A stretch of DNA of 64,000 nt from Actinomadura livida (GCF_014648675.1 NZ_BMRO01000004.1:432860-496859); one strand, 5' to 3'. Shown: positions 42,284 to 56,782, numbered from the stretch's first letter. Notes: generated from the letters alone by a model not told the origin. A program made the numbers and translations.

Positions 42284-43348
42284 GTGAATCTCGACGATCT
42301 GATCAGCGAATACGCGAGCATCGAGGAACGGCTCGCGGACCCGTCCGTCCATGCCGACCAGAGCCTGGCGCGCAAGCTGGGCAAGCGCTACGCGGAGCTG
42401 CGCCCGATCGTCGAGACGCACCGGGAGCTGACCTCGACGGAGGACGACCTCGCCACCGCCCGCGAGCTCGCCGGGGAGGACGCGGCGTTCGCCGCGGAGG
42501 CCGGTGAGCTGGAGAAACGGCGCGAGGAGCTGGAGGAGCGGCTGCGCCGGCTGCTGGTGCCGCGCGACCCGAACGACGGCAAGGACGTCATCCTGGAGGT
42601 GAAGGCGGGCGAGGGCGGCGAGGAGTCCGCGCTGTTCGCCGCGGACCTCCTGCGGATGTACCTGCGGTACGCCGAACGCGTCGGCTGGAAGACCGAGATC
42701 CTCGACTCCCACCTGTCGGACCTCGGCGGCTACAAGGGCGTCACCGTCGCGGTGAAGTCCAAGGGCTCCCAGGACGAGGGCGTCTGGACGCGCCTCAAGT
42801 ACGAGGGCGGCGTCCACCGGGTGCAGCGCGTCCCCGCCACCGAGTCGCAGGGACGCATCCACACCAGCGCGGTCGGCGTGCTCGTCACGCCCGAGGCCGA
42901 GGACGTCGACGTCCAGATCGACCCCAACGACCTCCGCATCGACGTGTACCGCTCGTCCGGCCCCGGCGGGCAGAGCGTCAACACCACCGACTCGGCGGTC
43001 CGCATCACGCACACGCCGACCGGCGTCGTCGTCTCGTGCCAGAACGAGAAGAGCCAGCTCCAGAACAAGGAGCAGGCGCTGCGCATCCTGCGGTCGCGGC
43101 TGCTGGCGATGGCGCAGGAGGAGGCCGACGCGGCCGCGGCGGCCGAGCGCAAGAGCCAGGTCCGCACGGTGGACCGCTCCGAGCGGGTGCGCACCTACAA
43201 CTACCCGGAGAACCGGATCTCCGACCACCGGGTCGGCTACAAGGCCTACAACCTCGACCAGGTGCTGGACGGCGACCTCCACAACGTCACCCAGGCGCTC
43301 GTCGACGCCGACATGGAACGCCGCCTTTCCGAAGCCCAGAAGTCTTAA
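42284..43348 (+). CDS. prfA: Peptide chain release factor 1
   Basis: 354 residues. The catalytic GGQ is at 228-230 in '[16 protein letters not shown]'. The N-terminal PCRF domain contains '[14 protein letters not shown]'. It reads UAA and UAG. The likely modifying methyltransferase PrmC is the next gene, 10 bases on, the normal pairing. GTG start at 42284. Confidence 0.95.
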   Translation: MNLDDLISEYASIEERLADPSVHADQSLARKLGKRYAELRPIVETHRELTSTEDDLATARELAGEDAAFAAEAGELEKRREELEERLRRLLVPRDPNDGKDVILEVKAGEGGEESALFAADLLRMYLRYAERVGWKTEILDSHLSDLGGYKGVTVAVKSKGSQDEGVWTRLKYEGGVHRVQRVPATESQGRIHTSAVGVLVTPEAEDVDVQIDPNDLRIDVYRSSGPGGQSVNTTDSAVRITHTPTGVVVSCQNEKSQLQNKEQALRILRSRLLAMAQEEADAAAAAERKSQVRTVDRSERVRTYNYPENRISDHRVGYKAYNLDQVLDGDLHNVTQALVDADMERRLSEAQKS

Positions 43349-43358
43349 GCCCAGAATC

Positions 43359-44219
43359 ATGAACCTCTTGCTCGACGAGATCGCCAGGGCCACCGCGCGG
43401 CTGGCCGACGCCGGGGCGGCCTCGCCCCGCGCCGACGCGGAGGAGCTCGCGGCGGCGGTGCACGGGGTGCGGCGGACCGAGCTGCACGGCGTCCCCGACA
43501 GCGCGTTCGACGCCCGGTTCTGGGAATTCGTCGCGCGGCGCGAGGCGGGGGAGCCGCTGCAGCACATCACCGGCCGCGCGTACTTCCGCTACCTGGAGCT
43601 GAAGGTCGGGCCCGGCGTGTTCGTCCCGCGCCCGGAGACCGAGGTGATGGTCGGCTGGGCGCTGGAGACGCTGCGCGACATGGACGTCCGCGACCCGCTC
43701 GTCGTCGACCTCGGCACCGGGTCGGCGGCGATCGCGCTGTCGATCGCGCTGGAGGCGCCGCGCTCCCGCGTCCACGCGGTGGAGAAGGACCCGACCGCGT
43801 TCGTGCACGCCACCCGGAACGTCGAGGAGCTGGACGAGCGGGGGCGCGTCCGGCTGCACCTCGGCGACTTCGCCACCGCGCTGAAGGAGCTGGACGGCAC
43901 CGTCGACCTCGTGGTCAGCAACCCCCCGTACATCCCGATGAGCGAGTGGGAGTACGTGCCGCGCGACGTCCGCGACCACGATCCCGCGGACGCGCTGTGG
44001 GGCGGCGGGGACGACGGGCTGGACGCGATCCGCGTGGTCGAGGACACCGCGCGCCGGCTGCTGCGGCCCGGCGGCTACGCGGCGGTCGAGCACAGTGACC
44101 TGCAGGGCAACGACGTCTACTGGGTGTTCGCGGAGGAGCGGGGGTGGCGGGACGTCCGCAACCGCCGCGACCTGACCAACCGGGACCGCTTCGTCACCGC
44201 GCGGCTGGCGGCCGAGTAG
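43359..44219 (+). CDS. prmC: Release factor glutamine methyltransferase PrmC
   Basis: 286 residues. The catalytic NPPY is at 188-191 in 'LVVSNPPYIPMSEW'; SAM motif I is 'VVDLGTGSAAIALSIA'. 'FVPRPETEVMVGWA' is the conserved region after the N-terminal helical domain. It methylates the Gln of the GGQ motif of release factors, matching its position after prfA. Confidence 0.94.
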   Translation: MNLLLDEIARATARLADAGAASPRADAEELAAAVHGVRRTELHGVPDSAFDARFWEFVARREAGEPLQHITGRAYFRYLELKVGPGVFVPRPETEVMVGWALETLRDMDVRDPLVVDLGTGSAAIALSIALEAPRSRVHAVEKDPTAFVHATRNVEELDERGRVRLHLGDFATALKELDGTVDLVVSNPPYIPMSEWEYVPRDVRDHDPADALWGGGDDGLDAIRVVEDTARRLLRPGGYAAVEHSDLQGNDVYWVFAEERGWRDVRNRRDLTNRDRFVTARLAAE

Positions 44220-44277
44220 CCCGTTATCCTTGGCGTGCCATACCCGAGAGCGCTGCGCAGATGGGAAGACGGCGACC

Positions 44278-45222
44278 GTGAGCCGACGATATGACTGCTC
44301 CGACCCGATGGAGCGCACCCGCGGAATCGCCGAGGCCGTCTCGGCGGTGCGGCGCGGTGAGCTGATCGTCCTGCCGACCGACACGGTGTACGGCGTCGCC
44401 GCCGACGCCTTCACCCCGCCGGCGGTGACGGCGCTGCTGGACGCCAAGGGGCGCGGGCGGGAGATGCCCCCGCCGGTTCTGGTGGGGTCGGTGCGGGCCG
44501 CGACGGCGCTCGTGGACGACCTCGGCACCTACGGGCAGGACCTCATCGACGAGTTCTGGCCGGGCGCCCTGACGCTGGTGTGCCGCGCCAACCCGAACCT
44601 CATGTGGGACCTCGGCGAGACCAAGGGGACCGTCGCGGTGCGGATGCCGATGCACGAGCTGGCGGTGGAGCTGCTGAAGGAGACCGGTCCGCTGGCCGTC
44701 AGCAGCGCGAACCTCAGCGGGCAGGCCGCGGCGCGTAACGCCGTAGACGCCGAGAAGATGCTCGGCGACGCGGTCTCGGTGTACCTGGACGCCGGTGAGT
44801 CGGGACCCGGCGACCCCTCGACGATCGTGGACCTGACCGGGTCGATCCCGCGGCTGCTGCGGGCGGGCGCCATCCCCGAGTACAAGATCCGCACGGTCGT
44901 CGGCGTCCTGCTGATCGAGGAGGACGAACCGGACGGCGACGGGCAGGACGGGCTGGACGCCGAGAACGAGTCCGCCGAGGCGCCAGAGGCCGCTTCCCGG
45001 GTCGAACTGCGCAAGCCTTCCCTGAGCGAGGGCGAGACGACCGAAACGCCGGACGCGCAGCCTGAGCCCGCTCCGGGCACCGCTGGGGATGTGCCGGACC
45101 CGCAATCCGAGCCCGCTCCGCGCGCGGCCGGGGACGCGCCGGACCCGCTGCCCGAGGACTCCGCCGCCCCGGCGGGCCCCTCGCTCACCAAGGACGGCGA
45201 ATCGCAGCCGAAGAACGCCTGA
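44278..45222 (+). CDS. L-threonylcarbamoyladenylate synthase (Sua5/TsaC family)
   Basis: 314 residues. The YrdC-type domain (about 1-210) shows 'IVLPTDTVYGVAADAF', 'FWPGALTLV', 'VAVRMPMHELA', and 'AVSSANLSGQAAA'. It makes the threonylcarbamoyl-AMP used for t6A37 of tRNAs. A Pro/Glu/Ala-rich acidic tail of about 90 residues follows, with repeated 'PAPGTAGDVPDPQ'-like units; it is not part of the catalytic fold. GTG 44278 is chosen as start. TATCCT (44225-44230) is a possible -10. Confidence 0.9.
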   Translation: MSRRYDCSDPMERTRGIAEAVSAVRRGELIVLPTDTVYGVAADAFTPPAVTALLDAKGRGREMPPPVLVGSVRAATALVDDLGTYGQDLIDEFWPGALTLVCRANPNLMWDLGETKGTVAVRMPMHELAVELLKETGPLAVSSANLSGQAAARNAVDAEKMLGDAVSVYLDAGESGPGDPSTIVDLTGSIPRLLRAGAIPEYKIRTVVGVLLIEEDEPDGDGQDGLDAENESAEAPEAASRVELRKPSLSEGETTETPDAQPEPAPGTAGDVPDPQSEPAPRAAGDAPDPLPEDSAAPAGPSLTKDGESQPKNA

Positions 45223-45256
45223 GAAGCGGCCTGGGAGAACCGGCCTGAGAGAAGCG

Positions 45257-45286
45257 GAAGGCCCCGCCGGGCCGGGCGGGACCTTC
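45257..45286. terminator. Bidirectional terminator between convergent genes
   Basis: GAAGGCCCCGCC (45257-45268) and GGCGGGACCTTC (45275-45286) pair with one mismatch; T-rich bases follow on the plus strand. It lies between the stops of the TsaC-family gene and the secreted-protein gene. Confidence 0.55.
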
Positions 45287-45308
45287 TTCATCGGCGGCGG
45301 AAAGCGGC

Positions 45309-45734
45309 TCAGAAGAGCTTCTTGCCCTTGCCGTAGTAGTACTTGCCGGTCTTCTTGTTACGGCCGCACTCCTGCACCCACAGGTGGCTGCTGTAGCTCG
45401 ACTTCGCGGCGATGCTGACGGTCGCCTTGCCGTCGAAGTTGTACTGCGTGCCGTTGGACGTCACGCCGATGATCTTGTGGCGCGACCAGTAGCGCTTGGT
45501 GCCCTCGGTGAAGAGGAAACGCACGCACGCGGTCCAGCCGTTCTTCGCACTGTCCCGCAGGTAGCCCTTCACGTAGGTCGTGCCGCCGCTCCGGGTGTAG
45601 GTGCCCCAGGCGCTGAGGTTCCCGTAGCTGTTGTAGGGCGCCCACTTCGTCGCCGCCTCGGCGGGCGCGGCCACGGCGGTCATTCCGGCCATCAGGGTTC
45701 CGGCGCTCAGGGCAATCGCAGCGAATCGCCGCAT
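45309..45734 (-). CDS. Small secreted protein
   Basis: 141 residues. The signal peptide 'MRRFAAIALSAGTLMAGM' is followed by an Ala-rich cleavage region (APAEAA). The mature part is beta-rich and aromatic ('YNSYGNLSAWGTYTRSGG', 'WTACVRFLFTEGTKRYW'). It has two Cys, perhaps one disulfide, and a basic C-terminal tail. No family recognised. ATG 45734 has GGAGG 5 bases upstream on the minus strand. The frame is open further upstream, but without a ribosome site. Confidence 0.75.
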   Translation of the reverse strand: MRRFAAIALSAGTLMAGMTAVAAPAEAATKWAPYNSYGNLSAWGTYTRSGGTTYVKGYLRDSAKNGWTACVRFLFTEGTKRYWSRHKIIGVTSNGTQYNFDGKATVSIAAKSSYSSHLWVQECGRNKKTGKYYYGKGKKLF

Positions 45735-46088
45735 AGGTCCTCCATCTAGGACTCCGGGGGTTATCGGCGGATAACCTAGCACCAAGATCTTGATCATCTT
45801 TACGGGTTTTTTAGGCCCCGACCAGGGCAGGTCGAAAATGGCGGCGGGGCGAACCAATGCCGCTCCGGTGGCGTCCAATGGTCCGGGAAGCGTCCGCGCG
45901 AGGCGTCCGGCCCGTCCCGCAGGCCCTTTGCGGCACGGCGGGACGGGCCGGAAACCGCTCGCCGGAATGCCCGCAGGGGCGCGTCTTCATGACAAAGGTC
46001 ACAGCGGCTGTCCCCATGGGGAGGGGCACGTAGCCTGGCGTGAGTAACGCCGTCGTTACGCCGACACAGCGACGGCAGCGGTGAAACT
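45735..46088. promoter_or_regulatory. Divergent intergenic region with three palindromes
   Basis: 354 bases with no gene. It contains GGTTATC/GATAACC (45759-45776), upstream of the secreted-protein gene; a perfect 14-bp hairpin 45907-45920 / 45938-45951; and GTAACG/CGTTAC (46044-46059), close to the DUF2207 gene. The outer two sit where operators for the divergent genes would be expected. Confidence 0.4.
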
Positions 46089-47216
46089 ATGCCTGACGTG
46101 CGTGGCCGTGTCCGGGGGCCTGCGATCGCAGCGGGCGCGCTGCTGCTGACCCTCGGCCTCATGCTGCCCGCAGAAGCCGCCGCCCAGGTTCACGGCGGTG
46201 AGACGGCCGGCGCGGCGCACACCGACGAGGACCGCCCGACCGGGGACGACGGGACCGGCGAGACCGGCGAACGCGGTGCGACTTGGGGGACGGCACGTCC
46301 CGCGCCCGCCGTCTCCGGAACCGTCCCGCCCCCGGAGACCGCCGCCGGGGACATCGCGGAGAGCATCGCCACCTACGACGTCGTCCTCGCCATCGGCACC
46401 GACGGGGTGCTGCGCGTCCGGGAGACGATCACCTACGACTTCGACGAGTCCGGGCGGCACGGCATCGTCCGGCAGGTGCCGTTCCGCCGCGGCGACCGGC
46501 TGTACGAGGTGCGCGCCGTCCGGGCCGGCTCCTCGACCGGCGCCCCCTCCCGGGTGCGGACGACGCGGCTCCTGAACGACGTGCAGATCAGCGTCGGCGC
46601 CCGGCAGCACGAGGTCCGCGGCCGGCAGGCGTACGTGATCGAGTACGACGTGGCGCGGGTCTTCACCCCGCGCGCCGGGCACGACGAGCTGGTCTGGGAC
46701 GCGATCGGCACGAGCTGGAACGTCCCGATCAGGAACGCGGCCGTCCGGGTGGAGGCGCCCGTCCCGCTGCGGCACGCGACCTGCCGCGCCGGGGCGCCCG
46801 GCGCGACGACCCGGTGCCTGCGCGACCGCGACGGCCCCTACGCCGTGGACTTCATCCAGCGCGCCCTCGCCCCGCGGGAGGGCATGAAGATCCGGGTGAA
46901 GCTGCCCAAGCGCGCGATCGCCGTCCCGCCGCCGCGGCACGTCCCGCCGCGCTGGGCCGGCGACTGGCCCGGGACCGCGCTGCTCGCGCTGTCGCTCGGG
47001 ATGGTGCCGCTGCTGCGCCGCCGCCCGGCGCCGCGCCGCCCGGCCGGGCCGGTGCTGGCCGCGGCGGGCGCCCTGCTGGTCGTCGCCGACGCGGGCGGCG
47101 AGGTCGCGGCGCACGGGTTCTGGGCGTTCTCGCTCGGCGACCGCAGCCTCGCCGGGCTCGCCCTGATGGTCGTCGGCGCCGGGGTGGTCTGCGTCCACCG
47201 GCTCCGGACCCCGTAA
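46089..47216 (+). CDS. Exported DUF2207-like membrane protein
   Basis: 375 residues. The signal peptide covers about 1-32 ('AIAAGALLLTLGLMLPAEA'), then a Gly/Thr/Asp-rich linker. The extracytoplasmic beta domain (about 90-280) has 'ETITYDFDESGRHGIVR' and 'FRRGDRLYEV', the DUF2207 pattern. Three membrane segments fill the C-terminal 100 residues. Function unknown. GGTGA is 4 bases before ATG 46089. Confidence 0.75.
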   Translation: MPDVRGRVRGPAIAAGALLLTLGLMLPAEAAAQVHGGETAGAAHTDEDRPTGDDGTGETGERGATWGTARPAPAVSGTVPPPETAAGDIAESIATYDVVLAIGTDGVLRVRETITYDFDESGRHGIVRQVPFRRGDRLYEVRAVRAGSSTGAPSRVRTTRLLNDVQISVGARQHEVRGRQAYVIEYDVARVFTPRAGHDELVWDAIGTSWNVPIRNAAVRVEAPVPLRHATCRAGAPGATTRCLRDRDGPYAVDFIQRALAPREGMKIRVKLPKRAIAVPPPRHVPPRWAGDWPGTALLALSLGMVPLLRRRPAPRRPAGPVLAAAGALLVVADAGGEVAAHGFWAFSLGDRSLAGLALMVVGAGVVCVHRLRTP

Positions 47217-47396
47217 CCCGGCGCGGGCGGCGCGCGGGAGGATTACAGTTGTCCGATCACGTGCGTGAACAGATCGCCCTCGCGGGCCGTCTCATCAGGG
47301 TGACGGCGCCGCGCGGTGCGCGGGCCCGCGATGTGCGGGACGGCGCCCACGGGGCAGTCAACCACCGGCGATGCTGGGCGAAGGAGGCGCAGGGGA

Positions 47397-48551
47397 GTGC
47401 GGGAATACCTGCTCAGCATCCTCGTCGCCGCGCTGGTCGCCTACCTGCTGACGCCGCTGGTGCGCAGGTTCGCCATCTGGTTCGGCGCGCAGGCCGTGCC
47501 CCGCGACCGCGACGTCCACGTCATCCCGACGCCCCGGCTGGGCGGCCTCGCCATGTTCGGCGGGATGGTCGCCGCGCTGGTGGTGGCGACCGGGCTCCCC
47601 GAGATGCGCAAGGTCCTCGGGGACGGGGACATCAGCGTCGGCAAGGCGCTGCTGCTGTCCGGCGGGCTGATCGTGCTGATCGGCATCGCGGACGACCGCT
47701 GGGAGGTGGACGCGCTCACCAAGTTCGCCGGGCAGGTCGCCGCCGCCGGGATCTTCATCATGCAGGGGATCCAGATCTACGTGATCCCGCTGCCCACCGG
47801 CGAGTCGCTGTCGCTGCCGCCCGCCTACGGGGTGCCGCTGACCGTCCTCGTCGTCGTCGCCACGATCAACGCGGTCAACTTCATCGACGGGCTGGACGGG
47901 CTGGCCGCGGGCGTCGTCGGGATCGCGGCGCTGGCGCTGTTCTCCTACGCCTACCTGCTGTCGAAGGCGAACGGGATGACCACGCTGACCGGCGCGACCC
48001 TCATCGCGGCGGTCCTGTTCGGGATGTGCGCGGGCTTCCTGCCGCACAACTTCAGCCCCGCCCGGATCTTCATGGGCGACACCGGCTCGATGCTGATCGG
48101 CCTGCTGCTCAGCGCGTCCACGATCATGCTGACCGGGCAGTTCGACCCGGCGATCCTCGCCAACGGGCTGTTCCCGTTCTTCGTCCCCGTGCTGCTGATC
48201 CCGGCCGTGGCCGCGGTCCCGTTCATCGACATGCTGCTCGCCGTGTGGCGGCGCACGAACCAGGGCCGGTCGCCGTTCTCCCCGGACAAGCAGCACCTGC
48301 ACCACCGGCTGCTCGAACTCGGCCACTCCACCCGCCGCGCCGTGCTGATCATGTACTTCTGGGTGGGGCTGCTGGCGTCCGGGCTGGTGGGGCTCGCGCT
48401 GTTCGACGCCGCGTGGATCACCCTCGGCATCACGCTGCTGGTCGCGGTCGCCGGCATCATGCTCATGCTCTACAAGCCGCGCCGGCTGCGCCGGCACGGC
48501 CCCGTCGCCCCCGGCGACCACGCCGCCGAACGGCCGCGACTCCCCGTCTGA
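47397..48551 (+). CDS. WecA/TagO-type polyprenyl-phosphate sugar-1-phosphate transferase
   Basis: 384 residues with about ten membrane segments. Family motifs: 'IPTPRLGGLAMF', 'IGIADDRWEVDALTKF', 'INAVNFIDGLDGLAAG', 'FMGDTGSMLIG', and 'SPDKQHLHHRLLELG'. It links N-acetylhexosamine-1-phosphate to undecaprenyl/decaprenyl phosphate, starting cell-wall glycan (arabinogalactan-, teichoic- or EPS-type) synthesis; often named rfe or wecA. GTG 47397 has AAGGAGG and AGGGGA upstream. The gene before atpI in actinobacteria is usually this one, as here. Confidence 0.92.
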   Translation: MREYLLSILVAALVAYLLTPLVRRFAIWFGAQAVPRDRDVHVIPTPRLGGLAMFGGMVAALVVATGLPEMRKVLGDGDISVGKALLLSGGLIVLIGIADDRWEVDALTKFAGQVAAAGIFIMQGIQIYVIPLPTGESLSLPPAYGVPLTVLVVVATINAVNFIDGLDGLAAGVVGIAALALFSYAYLLSKANGMTTLTGATLIAAVLFGMCAGFLPHNFSPARIFMGDTGSMLIGLLLSASTIMLTGQFDPAILANGLFPFFVPVLLIPAVAAVPFIDMLLAVWRRTNQGRSPFSPDKQHLHHRLLELGHSTRRAVLIMYFWVGLLASGLVGLALFDAAWITLGITLLVAVAGIMLMLYKPRRLRRHGPVAPGDHAAERPRLPV

Positions 48552-48712
48552 CGACCGGCCGACAATGGCTCTGATCTGCGGATAGACTGTGCGCGGCCGC
48601 AGCGGGACGGATTCTGGCCGGGGGTCGTGGGCGGCCACGTGGAGTGCGCGCGGCGCACCTGAACCGGGCACCGCGCCGCGGACTTCAGGAACCGCCGACC
48701 ACCGGAAACCGC

Positions 48713-48759
48713 ATTACCTTCAGGGTAATTGTGGACAATCCGGACGCTTGTGATACCTT
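48713..48759 (+). promoter_or_regulatory. Promoter/operator candidate for the atp operon
   Basis: ATTACC (48713-48718) and GGTAAT (48724-48729) form an inverted repeat around TTCAG. TTGTGG (48729-48734) and TACCTT (48754-48759), 19 bases apart, are a plausible promoter, 47 bases before atpI. Confidence 0.4.
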
Positions 48760-48805
48760 TCACGAACAGCAAAACGACCACTGAACGTGACCAGCCGGAG
48801 CCCTC

Positions 48806-49222
48806 ATGCAATCCAACGACGCCCGGATGCTCCGCGGCGCCGCGATCCCGACCGCGGTCGTCGGGGTGGGTGCCGTCCTGATCGCCCTGCTGGCCGCCGG
48901 CGCCAAGGGCGCCCTCGCGGCCGCGCTGGCCGCCGTCGTGGTGATCGCCTTCTTCTCCATCAGCGCGGTGGTGGTCTCCTGGGCGGGCAAGATCTCCGCC
49001 CAGACGATGATGCTGGCCGCCCTCGCGAGCTACCTGGTGAAGATCCTCGCGGTGATGGTGCTGGTCACGGCCATGGACGGCGTCACGATCTGGAACACCA
49101 AGGTCTTCGGCTGGACGGTCATCGGCCTCGCGCTGCTCTGGATCGCCGCCGAGTTCCGAGTCGCCCTGAAGCAGAGGCCCTACATTGACGACACCGAGAA
49201 CGCGCTGGACCGGAGTCCGTGA
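48806..49222 (+). CDS. atpI: ATP synthase protein I-like membrane protein
   Basis: 138 residues, four membrane segments ('AAIPTAVVGVGAVLIALLAA', 'LAAVVVIAFFSISAVVVSWA', 'MLAALASYLVKILAVMVLV', 'VFGWTVIGLALLWIAAEF'). It resembles Streptomyces AtpI, which begins with a similar 'SNDxRxLRGAA' and precedes atpB. AtpI proteins assist c-ring assembly or Mg supply and are not part of the final enzyme. First gene of the operon. Confidence 0.8.
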   Translation: MQSNDARMLRGAAIPTAVVGVGAVLIALLAAGAKGALAAALAAVVVIAFFSISAVVVSWAGKISAQTMMLAALASYLVKILAVMVLVTAMDGVTIWNTKVFGWTVIGLALLWIAAEFRVALKQRPYIDDTENALDRSP

Positions 49223-49306
49223 TGGAGGCGTCGCGGAAGGTGACGTTCCCAACGGGCTACTCCAATATGACCACCGCATGGGTGGCCTGCTATCGTCCGG
49301 AGCGCG

Positions 49307-49531
49307 ATGAGCGAGCAGAAGCGTCGGCCGGAGGACGGCCAGCGGGAATTCGCCGACGTCGCCTGGTCCGTGCCCAGCTACCTCCTCTCCGGGATGATCA
49401 TCTGGGGCGGTCTCGGGTGGCTGCTGGCCGGCTGGACGGGCCAGTCCTGGCTGATCCCGATCGGCGTGGTCATCGGCGTCGGGCTCGCCACCTACCTGAT
49501 CTACCTGCAGTTGGGTCGCCACACCTCCTGA
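49307..49531 (+). CDS. AtpZ/ATPase gene 1-like membrane protein
   Basis: 74 residues with two membrane segments ('LLSGMIIWGGLGWLLAGW' and 'LIPIGVVIGVGLATYLIYL'), the hairpin of the AtpZ (ATPase_gene1) family, thought to work with AtpI. TATCGT (49291-49296) lies 10 bases before ATG 49307, suggesting its own start site with a very short leader. atpB follows 61 bases on. Confidence 0.8.
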   Translation: MSEQKRRPEDGQREFADVAWSVPSYLLSGMIIWGGLGWLLAGWTGQSWLIPIGVVIGVGLATYLIYLQLGRHTS

Positions 49532-49561
49532 GCGGCCCCGCCGCCGAGGAAGCGCCCGTGA

Positions 49562-50728
<1,167 letters not shown>

Positions 50729-50745
50729 GCACGGGTCTCATCTGA

Positions 50746-52184
<1,439 letters not shown>

Positions 52185-52240
52185 GGCCGGCGGGAAGAGC
52201 CGACTGTAGGCCGGCGGCACCGATTCCGACGAAGTCGGTC

Positions 52241-52268
52241 GGGGGGTCGTGGGGGGTCGTCCCCCCTC
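52241..52268 (+). repeat. Second G6/C6 repeat between atpH and atpA
   Basis: GGGGGGTCGT twice, then CCCCCCTC; the second G6 can pair with the C6. Same unit as 51402-51426 with small differences, in the 122-base atpH-atpA spacer. Possibly a dispersed repeat family of this genome. Confidence 0.7.
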
Positions 52269-52306
52269 GGGCCAGATCTGACCCAAGAGGGAGCAAGAGA
52301 GGAATC

Positions 52307-53941
52307 ATGGCGGAGCTGACGATCCGTCCGGATGAGATCCGGAACGCGCTGGAGCGCTTCGTCCAGTCGTACGAGCCCGAGGCCGCCGCGCGCGAAGAGG
52401 TCGGCACCGTCGTCGATTCCGGCGACGGCATCGCCCACATCGAGGGCCTGCCCTCCGCGATGGCGAACGAACTCGTGGAGTTCGAGGACGGCACCCGTGG
52501 CCTGGCTCTGAACCTGGACGTGCGTGAGATCGGCGCCGTTGTCCTTGGTGACTTCAGCAAGATCGAGGAGGGCCAGAAGGCCCGCCGGACCGGCGAGGTC
52601 CTCTCGGTCCCCGTCGGCGACGGCTTCCTCGGCCGCGTCGTGGACGCGCTGGGCAACCCGCTGGACGGCAAGGGCCCGATCGAGACCACCGAGCGCCGCG
52701 CGCTCGAACTGCAGGCCCCGACCGTCGTGCAGCGGCAGTCGGTCAGTGAGCCGCTGCAGACGGGCATCAAGGCGATCGACGCGATGACGCCGATCGGCCG
52801 CGGTCAGCGGCAGCTGATCATCGGTGACCGGCAGACGGGCAAGACGACCGTCTGCGTGGACACCATCATCAACCAGAAGGAGAACTGGGAGTCCGGCGAC
52901 GAGAGCAAGCAGGTCCGCTGCATCTACGTCGCGATCGGGCAGAAGGGCTCCACGATCGCCAACGTCCGCCGCTCCCTGGAGGAGGCCGGCGCGCTGGAGT
53001 ACACCACGATCGTGGCGGCCCCCGCGTCCGAACCGGCGGGCTTCAAGTACATCGCCCCCTACACCGGGTCCGCGATCGGCCAGCACTGGATGTACCAGGG
53101 CAAGCACGTCCTGATCGTCTTCGACGACCTGTCGAAGCAGGCCGAGGCCTACCGCGCGGTGTCGCTGCTGCTGCGCCGCCCGCCGGGCCGCGAGGCGTAC
53201 CCCGGTGACGTCTTCTACCTGCACTCGCGGCTGCTGGAGCGCTGCGCGAAGCTGTCCGACGACATGGGCGCCGGTTCGATGACGGGTCTGCCGATCATCG
53301 AGACCAAGGGCAACGACGTGTCGGCGTACATCCCGACGAACGTCATCTCCATCACCGACGGGCAGTGCTTCCTGGAGACGGACCTGTTCAACCAGGGCGT
53401 CCGCCCGGCGATCAACGTCGGCATCTCGGTGTCCCGGGTCGGCGGCGACGCGCAGATCAAGGCGATGAAGACCGTCGCCGGCACGCTGCGCCTCGCGCTG
53501 TCGCAGTTCCGTGACCTGGAGGCGTTCGCGGCGTTCGCGTCCGACCTGGACGCCGCCTCACGGTCCCAGCTGGACCGCGGCGCCCGCCTGGTCGAGCTGC
53601 TGAAGCAGCCGCAGGGCAGCCCGTTCCCGGTCGAGCAGGAGGTCGTGTCCGTGTGGGCGGGCACCTCCGGCGCGCTGGACGACGTCCCCGTGGCCGACAT
53701 CCGCCGCTTCGAGCGCGAGTTCCTCGACTACATGGAGCGGGAGGAGAGCGGCATGCTGACCTCCATCCGGGAGACCGGCAAGCTCTCCGACGACGGCCTC
53801 GCGAGCCTGCAGAGGGCCGTCGCGGCGTTCAAGAAGGGCTTCCAGACCAGCGAGGGCGAGATCCTGGCGGACGAGCCCGTCGAGGCGATCGCGGACGAGG
53901 ACGTCGAGCAGGAGACGATCACCCGCGTCAAGAAGGACTGA
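52307..53941 (+). CDS. atpA: ATP synthase F1 subunit alpha
   Basis: 544 residues. P-loop '[13 protein letters not shown]'; '[20 protein letters not shown]' and '[20 protein letters not shown]' (with the alpha signature) are conserved. Non-catalytic nucleotide-binding subunit. A C-terminal acidic extension is typical of actinobacterial alpha. GAGGAATC lies just before ATG 52307. Confidence 0.97.
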   Translation: MAELTIRPDEIRNALERFVQSYEPEAAAREEVGTVVDSGDGIAHIEGLPSAMANELVEFEDGTRGLALNLDVREIGAVVLGDFSKIEEGQKARRTGEVLSVPVGDGFLGRVVDALGNPLDGKGPIETTERRALELQAPTVVQRQSVSEPLQTGIKAIDAMTPIGRGQRQLIIGDRQTGKTTVCVDTIINQKENWESGDESKQVRCIYVAIGQKGSTIANVRRSLEEAGALEYTTIVAAPASEPAGFKYIAPYTGSAIGQHWMYQGKHVLIVFDDLSKQAEAYRAVSLLLRRPPGREAYPGDVFYLHSRLLERCAKLSDDMGAGSMTGLPIIETKGNDVSAYIPTNVISITDGQCFLETDLFNQGVRPAINVGISVSRVGGDAQIKAMKTVAGTLRLALSQFRDLEAFAAFASDLDAASRSQLDRGARLVELLKQPQGSPFPVEQEVVSVWAGTSGALDDVPVADIRRFEREFLDYMEREESGMLTSIRETGKLSDDGLASLQRAVAAFKKGFQTSEGEILADEPVEAIADEDVEQETITRVKKD

Positions 53942-53947
53942 CGGGCG

Positions 53948-56277
<2,330 letters not shown>

Positions 56278-56284
56278 TCCGCCC

Positions 56285-56327
56285 CGGCGGGACCGCCCCG
56301 GACGCGCCGTCCGGGGCGGTCCCGCCG
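56285..56327 (+). terminator. 20-bp hairpin between atpD and atpC
   Basis: Arms 56285-56304 and 56308-56327 are perfectly complementary over 20 bp with a 3-nt loop CGC. It lies 7 bases after the atpD stop and 31 before atpC. Either an internal (partial) terminator or an mRNA-stabilising structure; no T-tract follows. Confidence 0.6.
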
Positions 56328-56358
56328 ATACCGCTCCAGTGAGTCGGAGGAGACAGAC

Positions 56359-56745
56359 GTGGCAAACCTGAGAGTCGGGCTGGTGTCGCCGGAGCGCGAG
56401 ATCTGGTCCGGCGAGGCCAAGATGGTGGTCGCGCAGACCATCGAGGGCTCGCTCGGCATCCTGCCGGGCCACGCCCCGGTGCTGGGCGTCCTCCTCGACG
56501 GCAGCGTGGTGAAGGTCGAGCCGGCCGACGGCGGCGAGCCGATCGTCGCGATGGTCGGCAGCGGCTTCTTCTCGGTCGCGGCCGACGAGGTGTCGGTGCT
56601 GGCCGAGCAGGCGGAGCTCGGCCACGAGGTCGACGTCCAGGACGCGCGGCAGGCGCTGGAGGACGCGCTCGCCGCCGAGAGCGAGGACGCGACTACGGAA
56701 CGGCGGGCCCGGGCGCGGCTGCGCGCGGCGGGCATCGAGGCTTAA
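56359..56745 (+). CDS. atpC: ATP synthase F1 subunit epsilon
   Basis: 128 residues. The N-terminal beta-sandwich has 'VSPEREIWSGEAKMVVAQTI' and 'GILPGHAPVLGVL'. The C-terminal helical part is short and Ala/Glu-rich. It regulates ATP hydrolysis. GTG start at 56359 with GGAGGAG (56347-56353) upstream. Last subunit gene of the operon. Confidence 0.95.
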   Translation: MANLRVGLVSPEREIWSGEAKMVVAQTIEGSLGILPGHAPVLGVLLDGSVVKVEPADGGEPIVAMVGSGFFSVAADEVSVLAEQAELGHEVDVQDARQALEDALAAESEDATTERRARARLRAAGIEA

Positions 56746-56782
56746 CGCCGGACGACGACGGCTCCGACGGGCGGCGGGGGAC

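Noticed and set aside
45735..45878. Longer N-terminus for the secreted protein (start at 45878)
   Set aside because: It would bury the signal peptide internally; ATG 45734 has GGAGG at the right distance.
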